Assembly (NCBI RefSeq): GCF_005862305.2
Contig: NZ_CP054021.1
Coordinates: 3,512,501 to 3,576,500, forward strand
Origin: Rhizobium indicum
GTDB taxonomy: Bacteria; Pseudomonadota; Alphaproteobacteria; Rhizobiales; Rhizobiaceae
DNA: 64,000 nucleotides
Direction: 5' to 3'
Shown here in pieces: positions 7,408 through 17,105 of the stretch (position 1 is its first letter; each line of letters begins with the position of its first letter). Both the position numbers and the translations under genes were made by a program. The notes beneath the pieces were generated by a model. That model saw only the letters and a list, made by a program, of their open reading frames with translations. It was not told where the DNA came from and did not search any database.

Positions 7408-8742
7408 CTAACCAAACTTTACAGCAGGATCGTCGCTTTCGGGAGACTTTCCGGTTTCGGGAGGTTTGCCGGCGCCGCGATCGGCAAGCGACATGCTTTG
7501 CGGTGTCAGGATCGCCGAGGTGCCGGTCGGGATCGTCGTGTAGGCGTCGCGGTCGCTGGCGGGGACCGCGGCCCGGATGCGGCTCCTGATGATGGCATAA
7601 ACGGTGATCAGCACATGGGCGATGGCGGTGACCAGGAAAAGCGCGTGTGGACTGATCGCCGACATGACGGGACCGCTGAGCGTCGGGCCGATCACCGTGC
7701 CGATGCCGTAGAGCAGCAGCAAGCCGCCGGAGACCTTGACGAAATCCTCTGACGACGCGAAGTCGTTCGCGTGGGCGACGGCGATCGGATAGAGCGTATT
7801 CGCCACGGCGCCGTAAAGGACGACGAGCCCGATCAGCAGGGCGGGGGACGTCGGGTGGAGCAGGAAGATCAGCAGGCCGGCAAGGGCGGCGATCCCCGAC
7901 ATGGCAGCGAGCACGTAACGCCGGTCGATGCGATCGGAAAGCCGGCCGGCCGGCAGCTGCATCACCGCCCCGGCGAAGATGGTGGCGCTCATCATGACGG
8001 CGATGCTGGTGTCGGAGAGGCCGGCGCCGGCGCCGAAGACGGCGCCGAGCGTGCCGTAGGCACCGTTGGCGATGCCGACGAGCAGGATGCCGAGGCAGGA
8101 GACCGGCGAGTTGCGATAGAGCGCCGGCAGATCGAGGCGCACCGCCTTCAGCGGCTGCGGCGAAGCGGCGGTCGACAGCGTCGTCGGCAGCATGGCGATG
8201 CAATAGAAGATGCCGCAGATCATGAAGAGAACCGGCGTGCGCACATCCTCGAGCGGGATCATCATCTGGCCGCCGACCACGCCGATGAGTGTGATGCCGA
8301 TATAAAGCGAGAAGATCATGCCGCGGCTCTCGTTGCTGGCACGCTCGTTCAGCCAGCTTTCGATGATCATCGACGTGCCGGCGGTGGAGAAGCCGGTGAC
8401 GGCGCGCAGGACCACCCACCAGACCGGATCGATGATGATACCGCTGACCAGCGCAATGATGGCGATGATCGAGATGAAGCCTGAAAAGGCACGCACATGG
8501 CCGACGCGGCGCACAATCTTCGGCGCAATCAAGCAGCCGATGACGAAGCCTCCCGCCCACGAAGTGCCGAGCAGGCCGAGCGTCGTCGTCGCGTAGCCTT
8601 CGAGATTGCCGCGCACGGGAAGCAGTATGCCCTGCAGGCCGTTGCCCATGAAAAGGAAGAGCGTGCCAAAGAGCAGCGCGGCGACGGACAGCAGATTTCT
8701 CTTCATTTCCCCAGACTCGGTCTTAGCGATTTGCAATGACAT
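7408..8742 (-). CDS. MFS permease (YcaD-like)
   Basis: A 444-residue protein with twelve predicted membrane helices and the family's loop signatures: G-x-L-x-A-P-K-I-V-R-R-V-G-H between helices 2 and 3 and G-R-L-S-D-R-I-D-R-R-Y-V in the second half. The helix 5 region has R-A-V-T-G-F-S-T-A-G and E-S-W-L-N-E-R, the pattern of the YcaD branch. The substrate is unknown. A hydrophilic tail of about 50 residues follows the last helix. The ATG at 8742 has no clear ribosome site; an ATG twelve codons in (8706) is the alternative. Confidence 0.88.
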   Translation of the reverse strand: MSLQIAKTESGEMKRNLLSVAALLFGTLFLFMGNGLQGILLPVRGNLEGYATTTLGLLGTSWAGGFVIGCLIAPKIVRRVGHVRAFSGFISIIAIIALVSGIIIDPVWWVVLRAVTGFSTAGTSMIIESWLNERASNESRGMIFSLYIGITLIGVVGGQMMIPLEDVRTPVLFMICGIFYCIAMLPTTLSTAASPQPLKAVRLDLPALYRNSPVSCLGILLVGIANGAYGTLGAVFGAGAGLSDTSIAVMMSATIFAGAVMQLPAGRLSDRIDRRYVLAAMSGIAALAGLLIFLLHPTSPALLIGLVVLYGAVANTLYPIAVAHANDFASSEDFVKVSGGLLLLYGIGTVIGPTLSGPVMSAISPHALFLVTAIAHVLITVYAIIRSRIRAAVPASDRDAYTTIPTGTSAILTPQSMSLADRGAGKPPETGKSPESDDPAVKFG

Positions 8743-8878
8743 AAGGCAGGACCTGCGTCAGCCCAGCCTCAAGATGATTGATTGTGCCCCGGAATGTCTT
8801 TACGGCGTGTCGAGATCCTCTTGTTCGCGCGGAAAAATGTCCGTCCTGTGACATTCCGAAAAACGGAAAAAATAAAGC

Positions 8879-9043
8879 ATGACAAAGCTGATAGCCTTGC
8901 TGCTCATCCTTGCCATGGCGATACAGGTGATCAAACCGCTCGGGCTTCCCGGCCTCAGGCGGCGGATGGATTTCTGGAAGCTCGCGCTGATCGCTTTCGC
9001 CGTCTGGGCAGTGGCTCTGCTTTCGCGCGATTTCCTGATGTAG
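8879..9043 (+). CDS. Small two-helix membrane protein, 54 residues
   Basis: ATG at 8879 to TAG at 9041-9043, 54 codons. The product has two hydrophobic helices (about residues 4-18 and 33-49) around a short basic loop with G-L-P-G-L-R-R-R-M-D-F-W-K, the look of a hairpin inner-membrane protein. Purine-rich GGAAAAAATAAAGC precedes the start. Codon choice is typical of the neighbouring genes, which supports a real gene. It stands alone between two minus-strand genes. No function can be given. Confidence 0.7.
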   Translation: MTKLIALLLILAMAIQVIKPLGLPGLRRRMDFWKLALIAFAVWAVALLSRDFLM

Positions 9044-9088
9044 CCCCGGATTGCGTATAAAGCAGGGGTATGGTCCGGGCTGCGACCG

Positions 9089-10012
9089 TCAGTCTTGCAA
9101 GCCAATTTCTCCGCGCATGACGGAAACGCAGCCTCCCGAGATGACGACATCGGTGACGATGCCGTTGGATTTCACGACATCAAGGGTGATGGCGCTGCGG
9201 CGGCCCATTTCGACGCCCTGTTCAATGGTGATGCGGGCGTTCATATCGGTCTCCGGCGCAAGCGAGACGAGATAGGCGCCAAGCGCGGCTGAAGCGCTGC
9301 CCGTTGCCGGATCTTCGGGCACGTTATCGAGGGGCGCGAACATACGGGCGCGAATATTCCATGGATTTTCGGCTGTCCTCACATAGAGGAAGAGCGAGAA
9401 GTCGTGGCCGCTCGTCGTCTGGCGGCCGGCAGCTGCCTGGAACCCGGCAAGGTTCGGACGGGCGGCGGCCAGCGCTTCGAGCCCGTTCACTTCTGCGATG
9501 GCGAAGTTCAGCCCGACGGATGCAAAGACCGGGGCATGGGTGGTGTCGACGATGACGCCCGGGTCGAGCGAGACGCAGCCGGCGATGGTTTGCGCGGCGA
9601 TGGTGTCGCCGATCGTCAGCGGCTGCGGCGCGCGGATGGCGGCAGCAGCAACCTTTCCGCCGCTGCGTTTCAGGCTGACTTCGACGATGCCGGCCTTTTC
9701 CTCAAAACGCAGCGTATCGCCGACCGGCTTGCCGAAAATCTCCGCCTGCTGGCCGAGCACATAGGCGGTGCCGACGTTCGGATGGCCGGCAAAGGGTACT
9801 TCCATCGTCGGGGTGAAGATGCGCACGCAGGCGGAATTTTGCGGGTCTTCCGGCGGCAGGACGAAGGTGACTTCGGAATAGTTGAACTCGGTGGCGATCT
9901 TTTGCATCGCCACATCGCTCAGACCGCGCGCATCGGAAATGACGGCAAGCGGATTGCCCTCGAAGCGGGTGGAGGTGAAGACATCGACGGTGACGTAGGA
10001 GAGGGTGTTCAT
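9089..10012 (-). CDS. PhzF-family isomerase/epimerase
   Basis: A 307-residue protein with the two-lobed diaminopimelate-epimerase-like fold of PhzF. Visible landmarks are V-D-V-F-T near the start, F-E-G-N-P-L-A-V, the catalytic glutamate in N-Y-S-E-V-T-F (Glu47), F-A-G-H-P-N-V-G-T-A at about 74-83, and [11 protein letters not shown] near residue 235. No phenazine genes are nearby, so this is one of the many housekeeping PhzF-like proteins with unknown substrate. It appears to be transcribed alone. Confidence 0.92.
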   Translation of the reverse strand: MNTLSYVTVDVFTSTRFEGNPLAVISDARGLSDVAMQKIATEFNYSEVTFVLPPEDPQNSACVRIFTPTMEVPFAGHPNVGTAYVLGQQAEIFGKPVGDTLRFEEKAGIVEVSLKRSGGKVAAAAIRAPQPLTIGDTIAAQTIAGCVSLDPGVIVDTTHAPVFASVGLNFAIAEVNGLEALAAARPNLAGFQAAAGRQTTSGHDFSLFLYVRTAENPWNIRARMFAPLDNVPEDPATGSASAALGAYLVSLAPETDMNARITIEQGVEMGRRSAITLDVVKSNGIVTDVVISGGCVSVMRGEIGLQD

Positions 10013-10168
10013 GGCGGCTCCTGTTGTGACAGGGCGCTATGAGTAATCACGGTTTTTCGCGGAACGAAGCGGTTTCTTGTCGCCGTGACAATGAGAGGGC
10101 AGGAAACGGCGGAGAGGGCAGGAAGCTGCGTTCGCCGCTCCCTGCCCATTAGTTCAAAGCTCCAAAAC

Positions 10169-11194
10169 TCAGGCTGCCTTTTCCAGGTCTTTCTTCCAGT
10201 TGCCCTTGGCGGCAAGGCTGTTCATCTCGGCGCGGTGGGTGAATTCGCGCTGGCCGGCAGCGACGTTTTCCTGCTTGCCGTTCCAGGCCCTGAGCGCGCT
10301 GTCCTGCAGGGCGCGGCCGTAGGAGAAGGTGACGAACCAGGGCAGGTCGCCGCTGGCATTGATCGCCGAAAGATGGGCTGTCGCCTCTTCGGTCGTTTGG
10401 CCGCCGGAAAGGAAGGCGATGCCGGGAACGGCGGGAGGAACGGTCGCCTTCAGCACCTTGACGGTGCGCTCAGCAACTTCCGCGACCGAGGCCTTGCGGG
10501 CGTTCTTGCCGTCGATCACCATGTTCGGCTTGAGGATCATGCCTTCGAGGTTGACGCGGGCATCGGCCAGTTCCTCGAAAACGATGCGCAGCGTGGATTC
10601 GGTCACTTCGGCGCAGCGGTCGATATTGTGATCGCCCGGTTTGCCGTCCATCAGGCATTCCGGCTCGACGATCGGAACGATCCCGGCCTCCTGGCAAAGT
10701 GCGGCATAACGAGCAAGCGCCTGAGCGTTGGCGCGGACGGAACCGCGGGTCGGCAAGGTCGACGAGATGGCGATGACGCCGCGCCACTTGGCGAAGCGGG
10801 CGCCGGCTTCATAATATCTGGCAAGGCGCTCGCCGAGACCGTCGAGGCCCTCAGTGATGGTTTCAGCGGGATATTTGGCCATCGGCTTGGCGCCGGTGTC
10901 GACCTTGATGCCGGGGATGGCGCCGGCTGCGCGGATGATATCGACGAAGGGCGTGCCGTCCGCGGCTTTCTGGAACAACGTCTCTTCGAAGAGGATGACG
11001 CCGGAGATATATTTCTTCATCGCCTCGTCTGAGCGGAAGAGCATCTCCCGGTAGTCTCGCCGGCTCGTTTCGGTCGATTCGAGGTTGATCGTGTCGAAAC
11101 GTTTCTTGATGGTGGAGGTCGATTCATCGGCGGCGAGCAGCCCCCGGCCGCCTGTAACCATCTGCACTGCAATGTCTTCCAGTCGTTCGCTCAT
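10169..11194 (-). CDS. fbaB: Fructose-bisphosphate aldolase, class I
   Basis: A 341-residue class I aldolase that cleaves fructose 1,6-bisphosphate through a Schiff base. The start has G-L-L-A-A-D-E-S-T-S-T-I-K-K-R-F; the active-site block V-P-I-V-E-P-E is at 173-179 and the Schiff-base lysine is Lys222 in M-I-L-K-P-N-M-V. Class I enzymes of this eukaryote-like type are common in rhizobia beside a class II enzyme. It lies downstream of pgk on the same strand, but a terminator (11347-11382) and a palindromic operator-like site (11288-11320) separate them, so it is probably transcribed and regulated on its own. Confidence 0.95.
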   Translation of the reverse strand: MSERLEDIAVQMVTGGRGLLAADESTSTIKKRFDTINLESTETSRRDYREMLFRSDEAMKKYISGVILFEETLFQKAADGTPFVDIIRAAGAIPGIKVDTGAKPMAKYPAETITEGLDGLGERLARYYEAGARFAKWRGVIAISSTLPTRGSVRANAQALARYAALCQEAGIVPIVEPECLMDGKPGDHNIDRCAEVTESTLRIVFEELADARVNLEGMILKPNMVIDGKNARKASVAEVAERTVKVLKATVPPAVPGIAFLSGGQTTEEATAHLSAINASGDLPWFVTFSYGRALQDSALRAWNGKQENVAAGQREFTHRAEMNSLAAKGNWKKDLEKAA

Positions 11195-11287
11195 TTCGTT
11201 CTCTCCACAACAATAAACATCGGCACTTCAGGAATATAGAACGCGGATAACAGAAGTTTATAGGGAGGAAAATGGAAGGCTAAGTCA

Positions 11288-11320
11288 TTGAAACGATTGA
11301 ATTCAATTCAATCGTTTGAA
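11288..11320. promoter_or_regulatory. 33-bp palindrome upstream of the class I aldolase gene
   Basis: Perfect 13-base arms AAACGATTGAATT / AATTCAATCGTTT around one central C, extended on both sides by TT/AA after one mismatch. It can also be read as two overlapping 14-base sites, each with a central CG, as LacI-family operators have. It starts 94 bases upstream of the aldolase start. In Sinorhizobium a LacI-type regulator, PckR, is reported to control fbaB and gluconeogenic genes; whether this is its site is a guess. Confidence 0.7.
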
Positions 11321-11346
11321 AGTTGGGATTTTTTTCATCCTCTGAG

Positions 11347-11382
11347 CAAAAGACCGCGGAAGCTGTTTTTCTTCCACGGTCT
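11347..11382 (-). terminator. Rho-independent terminator of pgk
   Basis: A twelve-base-pair stem (AGACCGTGGAAG / CTTCCGCGGTCT on the minus strand, one G-U pair) followed by TTTT, 38 bases downstream of the pgk stop. Confidence 0.8.
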
Positions 11383-11419
11383 ATCCACATGTAAAATCTG
11401 CGAAATTCAGTCTTGCGGA

Positions 11420-12622
11420 TTACCTTGCAGCGTTGAGGACCGCGACGCCGGGAAGCTCTTTGCCTTCCATCCATTCGAGGAAGGCGCCGCCGGCGGTCGA
11501 AACATAGGTGAAATCGTCGGCAACGCCGGCATGGTTGAGCGCCGAGACGGTGTCGCCACCGCCGGCAACGGAGGTGAGCTTGCTGGCTGCCGTGCGCCCA
11601 GCGGCGTATTTCGCAGCAGCGACCGTTGCGGCATCGAAGGGTTCGATCTCGAAGGCGCCGAGCGGGCCGTTCCAGACCAGGGTTGCGGCGCGTTCGATCC
11701 AGGCGTTGATGGCCTCGACGGATTTCGGGCCGACATCGAGCACCATGGCATCGGCGGGAATGGCGTTGATATCGACCGTCTCGTTGGCGGCACCCGCCTT
11801 GAACTCGCGGGCAATCACGCCATCCTCCGGCAGGATGATGGCGCAGCCGGCGGTCGCGGCCTCGATCATGATCTGTTTGGCGGTTTCGGCGAGATCATGT
11901 TCGCAGAGCGACTTGCCAACATTGGTGCCGCGGGCGGCGATGAAGGTATTGGCCATGCCGCCGCCGATGACGAGCGCATCGACCTTCTTCACTAGGTTCA
12001 TCAACAGGTCGATCTTGGTGGAGACCTTGGCGCCGCCGACGATCGCGACGACAGGGCGAGCGGGATCACCGAGGCCCTTCTCCAGCGCTTCCAGCTCGGC
12101 CTGCATGGTGCGGCCGGCATAGGCCGGCAGGTGGTGGGCAAGACCCTCGGTCGAGGCATGGGCGCGGTGGGCGGCCGAAAAGGCGTCGTTGACATAGATG
12201 TCGCCATTGGCGGCAAGCGCCTTGGTGAAGTCTGCGTCGTTCTTTTCCTCGCCCTTGTGGAAGCGGGTGTTTTCCAGAAGCAGGATATCGCCGTCATTCA
12301 TCGCGGCAACGGCGGAGGCGGCGGCTTCGCCGATGCAGTCGGGGGCCGTCAGCACGGCATGATCAAGCACTTCCTCGACGGAAGGGGCAATCAGCGACAG
12401 CGACAGATCCGGCGAAGGGCCATCCTTCGGCCGGCCAAAATGGGCCAGCAGGATCACCTTGGCACCCTTTTCGGACAATTCGAGGATCGTCGGCGCCACA
12501 CGCTCGATGCGCGTCACATCGGTGACCTTGCCGTCTTTCACCGGGACGTTGAGGTCGACGCGGACGAGAACGCGCTTGCCGCGGATGTCGGAAAGATCGT
12601 CGAGGGTCTTGAAAGAAGGCAT
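11420..12622 (-). CDS. pgk: Phosphoglycerate kinase
   Basis: A 400-residue enzyme that makes ATP from 1,3-bisphosphoglycerate. The N-terminal substrate motif R-V-D-L-N-V-P near residue 20, the H-F-G-R-P-K loop, [16 protein letters not shown] and the C-terminal nucleotide loop G-G-G-D-T-V-S-A are all present. The ATG at 12622 gives the usual family length and has AGGATCC in front; the frame runs 18 codons further upstream without support. It lies in a glycolytic neighbourhood with fbaB, gap and tkt, all on the minus strand but interrupted by unrelated genes. Confidence 0.97.
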   Translation of the reverse strand: MPSFKTLDDLSDIRGKRVLVRVDLNVPVKDGKVTDVTRIERVAPTILELSEKGAKVILLAHFGRPKDGPSPDLSLSLIAPSVEEVLDHAVLTAPDCIGEAAASAVAAMNDGDILLLENTRFHKGEEKNDADFTKALAANGDIYVNDAFSAAHRAHASTEGLAHHLPAYAGRTMQAELEALEKGLGDPARPVVAIVGGAKVSTKIDLLMNLVKKVDALVIGGGMANTFIAARGTNVGKSLCEHDLAETAKQIMIEAATAGCAIILPEDGVIAREFKAGAANETVDINAIPADAMVLDVGPKSVEAINAWIERAATLVWNGPLGAFEIEPFDAATVAAAKYAAGRTAASKLTSVAGGGDTVSALNHAGVADDFTYVSTAGGAFLEWMEGKELPGVAVLNAAR

Positions 12623-12692
12623 GGGGAGGATCCTGTCGTGGTTGGCGAAAGTTGCGCCGAACATAGCAAGGATCATTCGAGACGCAAGGCGT

Positions 12693-14567
12693 TCAGCGGC
12701 CGTTTTCGCGTGTGCCTTCGTCGCGTCCTGCCGGCGGTTTCGGCGTGCTTTCGGAGGCTGCGGTTTCCCGGTTCCGGCGTCCGTTCAGTCGGTCGCGGAT
12801 GCGCTGGATGATGTCCTTGAGATTGAGGAAGATCGGCAGCGTAATTGCCGGTTCGACGGCTTCGAGCGACATGCCGACGGAGGTGATATGATCGTGCTCG
12901 TCTAAATCGCGGACGATGAGGATGATCGAGCCGAGGCGGACGCGGTCGGCATAATCGGCCTTGCCGCCGAGGCGCTGCCGCATCAATTCGGCGATCGTCA
13001 GGCCCTTTTCGGATTCGTTGAGCAGGCCGGGGCCATAGGCGGCGTCGAGATCGGCGGCGGGGCGGGCAGGAGAGAGCGCGAAGGCCCCGAAGAATTCGGC
13101 ATCGTCGTCATCGACAGGCGCCCGGCTGGCGAAGAGCCGGTCGAGCAGGCGGGAATAGCTCGGCACGATGAAGAGGTAGACGAGATCGTGCTCGCGCAGC
13201 CGCCCGGCATATTGATAGCGCATCGACTTACCGTCGCGGATGACGAGCGAGGGGGTTGCCCAGCGCGGAATGCGCTCGCCGCGCAGCACCGGGCTATCCT
13301 TGATGACGCGGTAGGAGAGCAGTTCGTGGTTGGCCGCGCCCGGCAGGTCGACCTCGACCTTGTCGACCGCGCCGATGCGCGGCGGAATGATCAGCCCGAG
13401 CTTTTTGGCGACGGGTTTGATCGTCCAGCCCTGGAGGAGCAGCGAGACCAGCACGATGATGAAGGCCGTGTTGAAATAGATCTGACCGTTCTCAAGCCCG
13501 CCGAGGATCGGCATGATGGCAAGCAGGATGGAGACGGCGCCGCGCAGGCCGACCCAGGCAACGAAGCCGATTTCCTGCTGCGTGTAATCGAAGGGAAGCA
13601 GCGACAGCCAGATCGCCAACGGCCGGGCGACGAAGATCAGGAAGAGGGCGAGCAGGATGGCCGGCACGATAATGACAGGGAATTGCGACGGCGTGGCGAG
13701 CAGGCCGAGCACCAGGAACATGATGATCTGCGCCAGCCAGGTCATGCCGTCCTGGAAGCGCTTGATGGTGCCGATCGCCTGCATCTTGCGGTTTCCGGCG
13801 TAGATGCCGGCGACATAGACGGCGAGGAAGCCGCTGCCGCCAACCGCGCCGGTGAAGGAGAAGACGAGAAGAGCGAGCGCCAGCACGAAAATCGGCGTCA
13901 GGCCGCGATCGGTATCGAGCTTACTGACGATCAGCACGATCATCATGCCGCCGAGCAAGCCGAGAATGACGCCGAGGCCCATCTGCTGCACGAACATGGC
14001 GAGCATGCCGATATTGATGCCGGCATAACGCTCGCCGCTCGCCAGCACCTCGACGAGGGCGATGGTGAGGAAGATCGCCATCGGGTCGTTGGTGCCGGAT
14101 TCAACTTCCAGCGTCGAGCGCACCTTGTCGCGGATGTTGATGCCGCCGATGCGCAGCAGGAAGAAGACGGCGGCGGCATCCGTCGACGCGACGATCGAGC
14201 CGAGCAGCAGTCCTTCCAGCCAGGTGAAATTCAAAAGCCACATGGCGGCGAAGGCAAAGAGCGAGGCGGTGATCAGCACGCCGACCGAGGCGAGCGCCAG
14301 AGAGGGCACGGCCGCCAGCCGGAAGGCCTGCATCGGCGTGCCGAAGCCGGAGTCGAAGAGGATGACGGCCAGCGCGATGGAGCCGAGAATATAGGCGAGA
14401 TAATTGTTGCTGAACTCGATGCCGAGGCCATCGACGCCGGCGGCAAGGCCGATCATCAGGAAGAGCAGCAGCAGGGGGGCGCCGAAGCGGAAGGCGAGCA
14501 GGCTCGAAAAAGCGGCAAGAAGCACGAGCGCCGTCGAAACCAGCACCACGATATAGAACGCTTCCAT
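12693..14567 (-). CDS. Potassium/proton antiporter (CPA1, NhaP2/CvrA type)
   Basis: A 624-residue inner-membrane antiporter. The first 395 residues hold about twelve helices with [27 protein letters not shown] (the acidic transport pair) and [11 protein letters not shown] TrkA-C-like regulatory domain follows at about 405-490 and a CorC/HlyC-type domain at about 500-590. This layout is that of NhaP2/CvrA, K+/H+ exchange for volume and pH control. The ATG at 14567 is preferred because GGAG ends five bases before it; a GTG two codons upstream overlaps that ribosome site. Confidence 0.9.
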   Translation of the reverse strand: MEAFYIVVLVSTALVLLAAFSSLLAFRFGAPLLLLFLMIGLAAGVDGLGIEFSNNYLAYILGSIALAVILFDSGFGTPMQAFRLAAVPSLALASVGVLITASLFAFAAMWLLNFTWLEGLLLGSIVASTDAAAVFFLLRIGGINIRDKVRSTLEVESGTNDPMAIFLTIALVEVLASGERYAGINIGMLAMFVQQMGLGVILGLLGGMMIVLIVSKLDTDRGLTPIFVLALALLVFSFTGAVGGSGFLAVYVAGIYAGNRKMQAIGTIKRFQDGMTWLAQIIMFLVLGLLATPSQFPVIIVPAILLALFLIFVARPLAIWLSLLPFDYTQQEIGFVAWVGLRGAVSILLAIMPILGGLENGQIYFNTAFIIVLVSLLLQGWTIKPVAKKLGLIIPPRIGAVDKVEVDLPGAANHELLSYRVIKDSPVLRGERIPRWATPSLVIRDGKSMRYQYAGRLREHDLVYLFIVPSYSRLLDRLFASRAPVDDDDAEFFGAFALSPARPAADLDAAYGPGLLNESEKGLTIAELMRQRLGGKADYADRVRLGSIILIVRDLDEHDHITSVGMSLEAVEPAITLPIFLNLKDIIQRIRDRLNGRRNRETAASESTPKPPAGRDEGTRENGR

Positions 14568-15058
14568 GCCCACTCCTTTCCATCGACTGCTTCGCGAACA
14601 CAGCCGCCCCGGCCGGTCCGCTTTTATTCAACCCCTCCGTCACGCGCGGCGATCCGTCAGTAAACGGCAAAACGTCAGAGAAGGGTAGGCCTTGCGGCTT
14701 AACCTCGTCGTGAGCTGCTTCATGCTGCTGAACGGCTGCCGGACGGCCAACCGACACGGAATGCTACGGGAGAAATTCTCTATAAGGAATGTATAGGAAA
14801 ATCAGGCGAGAGCAGGGCAAAAAAGACAGGCACGGATTTTTCCTGCCGGTATCTGCGAATGGCAACAGAATAAGACACGCTCCTCCTTTCACCCGGCCCG
14901 ATTGCCTTGTCCAATGACGGGAAGACTGGATTGCAGGCGCGGATGCGGAGAGGGGGAAAATGAGCGCTGAGATATTTCGATATCGGGTGGACATGCCGGC
15001 CGCCCAGCGAGAGCAGCCGGCTGCAGTTTTGTGCCAGAAGCGGCCGGCTCTTGCTCTG
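14568..15058. other. Intergenic stretch without recognised gene
   Basis: About 490 bases between the antiporter and the small membrane protein gene. No reading frame with convincing codon use or ribosome site was found. It holds an imperfect hairpin at about 15004-15055 (AGCCGGC elements), which probably ends the transcript of the minus-strand gene at 15059-15238. Nothing else is recognised. Confidence 0.5.
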
Positions 15059-15238
15059 CTATCCCAATACTTCCTGAAGTATGACGATGGCGAGAAACGA
15101 GAGGCCAATGAACGCGGCGACCCAGATGACCAGACGATTGGCCTTTGCCAACACGGCAGGTCTGACGTCCCGCTTGGGGTGAAACCGTTGCCGCCGTTTG
15201 TGGGTGGTGTGGGACAAGCGTTTTTGTGCCTCTGCCAT
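15059..15238 (-). CDS. Small basic single-helix membrane protein, 59 residues
   Basis: ATG at 15238 to TAG at 15061-15059. A near-ideal ribosome site, GGAGGTGATAA, directly precedes the start, strong evidence that this short frame is translated. The first 35 residues are basic and histidine-rich (R-L-S-H-T-T-H-K-R-R-Q-R-F-H-P-K-R); one hydrophobic helix spans about residues 36-55. It would sit in the inner membrane with the basic segment in the cytoplasm. I do not recognise a family. Confidence 0.75.
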   Translation of the reverse strand: MAEAQKRLSHTTHKRRQRFHPKRDVRPAVLAKANRLVIWVAAFIGLSFLAIVILQEVLG

Positions 15239-15447
15239 TTATCACCTCCACTTGGCTCATTTTAGCCATTGTGCAGTGCTGCGCACGCATTTCCTCAATC
15301 TAGCACGCTTGGCCAGCGGATTGCCAACCCGAGATCAATCCTTGCGGCCAGGGATTTCGTCGACGATGGTTTCGCGCAGGAACGTCTATCGAATTCGAAC
15401 CCGCCGCTTCGATCTGACTTCGGAACCGGAAAAATGCGGATCGTCGG

Positions 15448-15762
15448 TCAGTCTTCTGTATCCTCGCCCTCGTCGGTCAGATCCGCGACCGGGACCAGGA
15501 ACACGACGAACTCGTCCTCGATGGTCCGTTCGGGATCGTCGTCGAATTCATAGGCGTGCTCGACTTCGCTTGCTTCCTCGGTGGTCGCCTTGCGCAGGCT
15601 CAGGGCCGCTTTGCGGTCCCAAAGAGGCTTGCCTTCGGATTCCAGGACGGTCAGATCGTCGCGAAAGTCTTCCGCCTCGAAGAAATGCGTCGCTTCCTCG
15701 TGATTTTCCGAACGAAAACTGGCAACGGCGCGGCCGGCGATTTCAACGGTAAAATAATCCAT
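15448..15762 (-). CDS. Hypothetical acidic protein, 104 residues
   Basis: An acidic protein beginning M-D-Y-F-T-V-E-I-A-G-R-A-V-A-S-F and ending in an aspartate/glutamate-rich tail (D-E-G-E-D-T-E-D). Predicted alternating strands and a helix suggest a small soluble alpha/beta domain. AGAGAG lies just before the start, and codon use is normal for the region. No signal peptide or membrane helix. I do not recognise the family; it is probably one of the conserved rhizobial hypotheticals. Confidence 0.7.
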   Translation of the reverse strand: MDYFTVEIAGRAVASFRSENHEEATHFFEAEDFRDDLTVLESEGKPLWDRKAALSLRKATTEEASEVEHAYEFDDDPERTIEDEFVVFLVPVADLTDEGEDTED

Positions 15763-15961
15763 CCATCTCTCTCATTTTCATGCGGGCATCAGTGCTACCG
15801 CACGGGTATTGGCGTTCCGCGCCTGGCCGGCGGCCGATGCGGCGCGAGGAAACTGGGCATTTTGCAATGTCCAGGTGAGTTATCCTAACAGATCCCATCC
15901 CGACAATGGACGAAAAGATACCAGAGCAGGGAAGGCTGGTGTCGTTCACAGGCGCGGCAAC

Positions 15962-15990
15962 AAAAAGCGGCCCGGTTTCCCGGGCCGCTT
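15962..15990 (-). terminator. Rho-independent terminator of gap
   Basis: An eleven-base-pair stem AAGCGGCCCGG / CCGGGCCGCTT with TTTTTG following on the minus strand, 23 bases after the gap stop codon. Confidence 0.9.
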
Positions 15991-16013
15991 GCATGTCGAA
16001 GTCTCAAGAGCGC

Positions 16014-17024
16014 TCAGATGAGCTTGGCGAAAGCGACTGCCGTGTCGGACATGCGGCTGGAGAAGCCCCACTCGTTGTCGTACCAGGACAGGACGCGCAC
16101 GAAGTTGCCTTCCATGACCTTGGTCTGATCGGTTGCGAGGATCGAGGAGTGGCTGTCGTGGTTGAAGTCACGGGAGACGAGCGGCTCGTCGGTGTAGCCG
16201 AGGATGCCCTTCAGCTTGCCGTTTGCAGCAGCCATGATGGCTTCGTTGATTTCACCAACGCTGGTCGCCTTCTTGGCGACGAACTTGAAGTCGACGACGG
16301 AAACGTTCGGGGTCGGAACGCGGATCGAGGTGCCGTCGAGCTTGCCTTTCAGATGCGGCAGAACGAGGCCGACTGCCTTGGCTGCACCCGTCGAGGTCGG
16401 AATCATGGACAAGGCAGCAGCGCGGGCGCGATACAGGTCCTTGTGCATCGTGTCGAGCGTCGGCTGGTCGCCGGTATAGGAGTGGATGGTCGTCATGAAG
16501 CCGTGGTCGATGCCGACGGCGTCGTCGAGAACCTTCACGACCGGCACCAGGCAGTTGGTGGTGCAGGACGCGTTGGAGATGACCAAGTGCTCCTTGGTGA
16601 GCTGGTCATGGTTGACGCCGAAGACGACCGTCAGGTCGGCACCATCGGCAGGCGCCGAAACGATGACGCGCTTGGCGCCAGCCGTCAGGTGAGCGGCAGC
16701 CTTGTCGCGGGCGGTGAAGATGCCGGTGCATTCCATCGCGATGTCGACGCCGAGTTCGCGGTGCGGGAGCGTTGCCGGATCCTTGATCGCCGTGACCTTG
16801 ATCGGCTTGCCATTGCCGACGATGATCGAGTCACCCTCGACCTTCACCGTTGCCGGGAAGCGGCCGTGGATCGAGTCGTAGCGCAGCAGGTGGGCGTTGG
16901 TTTCAACCGGGCCGAGATCGTTGATGGCGACGACTTCGATGTCGGTGCGGCCGGATTCGACGATGGCGCGAAGGACGTTGCGGCCGATGCGGCCGAAACC
17001 GTTGATGGCAACCTTGACTGTCAT
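16014..17024 (-). CDS. gap: Glyceraldehyde-3-phosphate dehydrogenase
   Basis: A 336-residue enzyme. The Rossmann start [11 protein letters not shown], the N-D-L-G-P cofactor loop and the catalytic S-N-A-S-C-T-T-N-C (Cys154) are all present, with W-Y-D-N-E-W-G-F-S near the end. It oxidises glyceraldehyde 3-phosphate with NAD. The ATG at 17024 lies nine bases after GGAG; another ATG two codons upstream is only three bases from it. It follows tkt with 81 bases between them on the same strand, so the two are probably co-transcribed. A strong terminator ends the unit. Confidence 0.97.
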   Translation of the reverse strand: MTVKVAINGFGRIGRNVLRAIVESGRTDIEVVAINDLGPVETNAHLLRYDSIHGRFPATVKVEGDSIIVGNGKPIKVTAIKDPATLPHRELGVDIAMECTGIFTARDKAAAHLTAGAKRVIVSAPADGADLTVVFGVNHDQLTKEHLVISNASCTTNCLVPVVKVLDDAVGIDHGFMTTIHSYTGDQPTLDTMHKDLYRARAAALSMIPTSTGAAKAVGLVLPHLKGKLDGTSIRVPTPNVSVVDFKFVAKKATSVGEINEAIMAAANGKLKGILGYTDEPLVSRDFNHDSHSSILATDQTKVMEGNFVRVLSWYDNEWGFSSRMSDTAVAFAKLI

Positions 17025-17105
17025 GTTCATTCACTCCCGATAGAGTAGGGCCCGATAGTGAGGGCCTGGAATTGAGGAGATGGAGAGCACCTCACGGCGC
17101 CCTCA

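Noticed and set aside
10099..10160. GAGAGGGCAGGAA direct repeats downstream of fbaB
   Set aside because: Only two imperfect copies; the region makes a weak hairpin that may end the fbaB transcript, but it has no T-run, so I did not list it.
13188..14663. A 491-codon open frame on the plus strand across the antiporter gene
   Set aside because: It is the complement of a well-supported membrane protein, is rich in Asp, Glu, Gln and His as antisense frames of hydrophobic genes are, and has no family features.
14889..15290. A 133-codon minus-strand frame in the gap after the antiporter
   Set aside because: It overlaps the 59-residue gene in another frame; that gene has the ribosome site and the membrane helix, while this frame has neither.
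15906..17048. A 380-codon open frame opposite gap
   Set aside because: Antisense shadow of glyceraldehyde-3-phosphate dehydrogenase; no ribosome site or recognisable domain.
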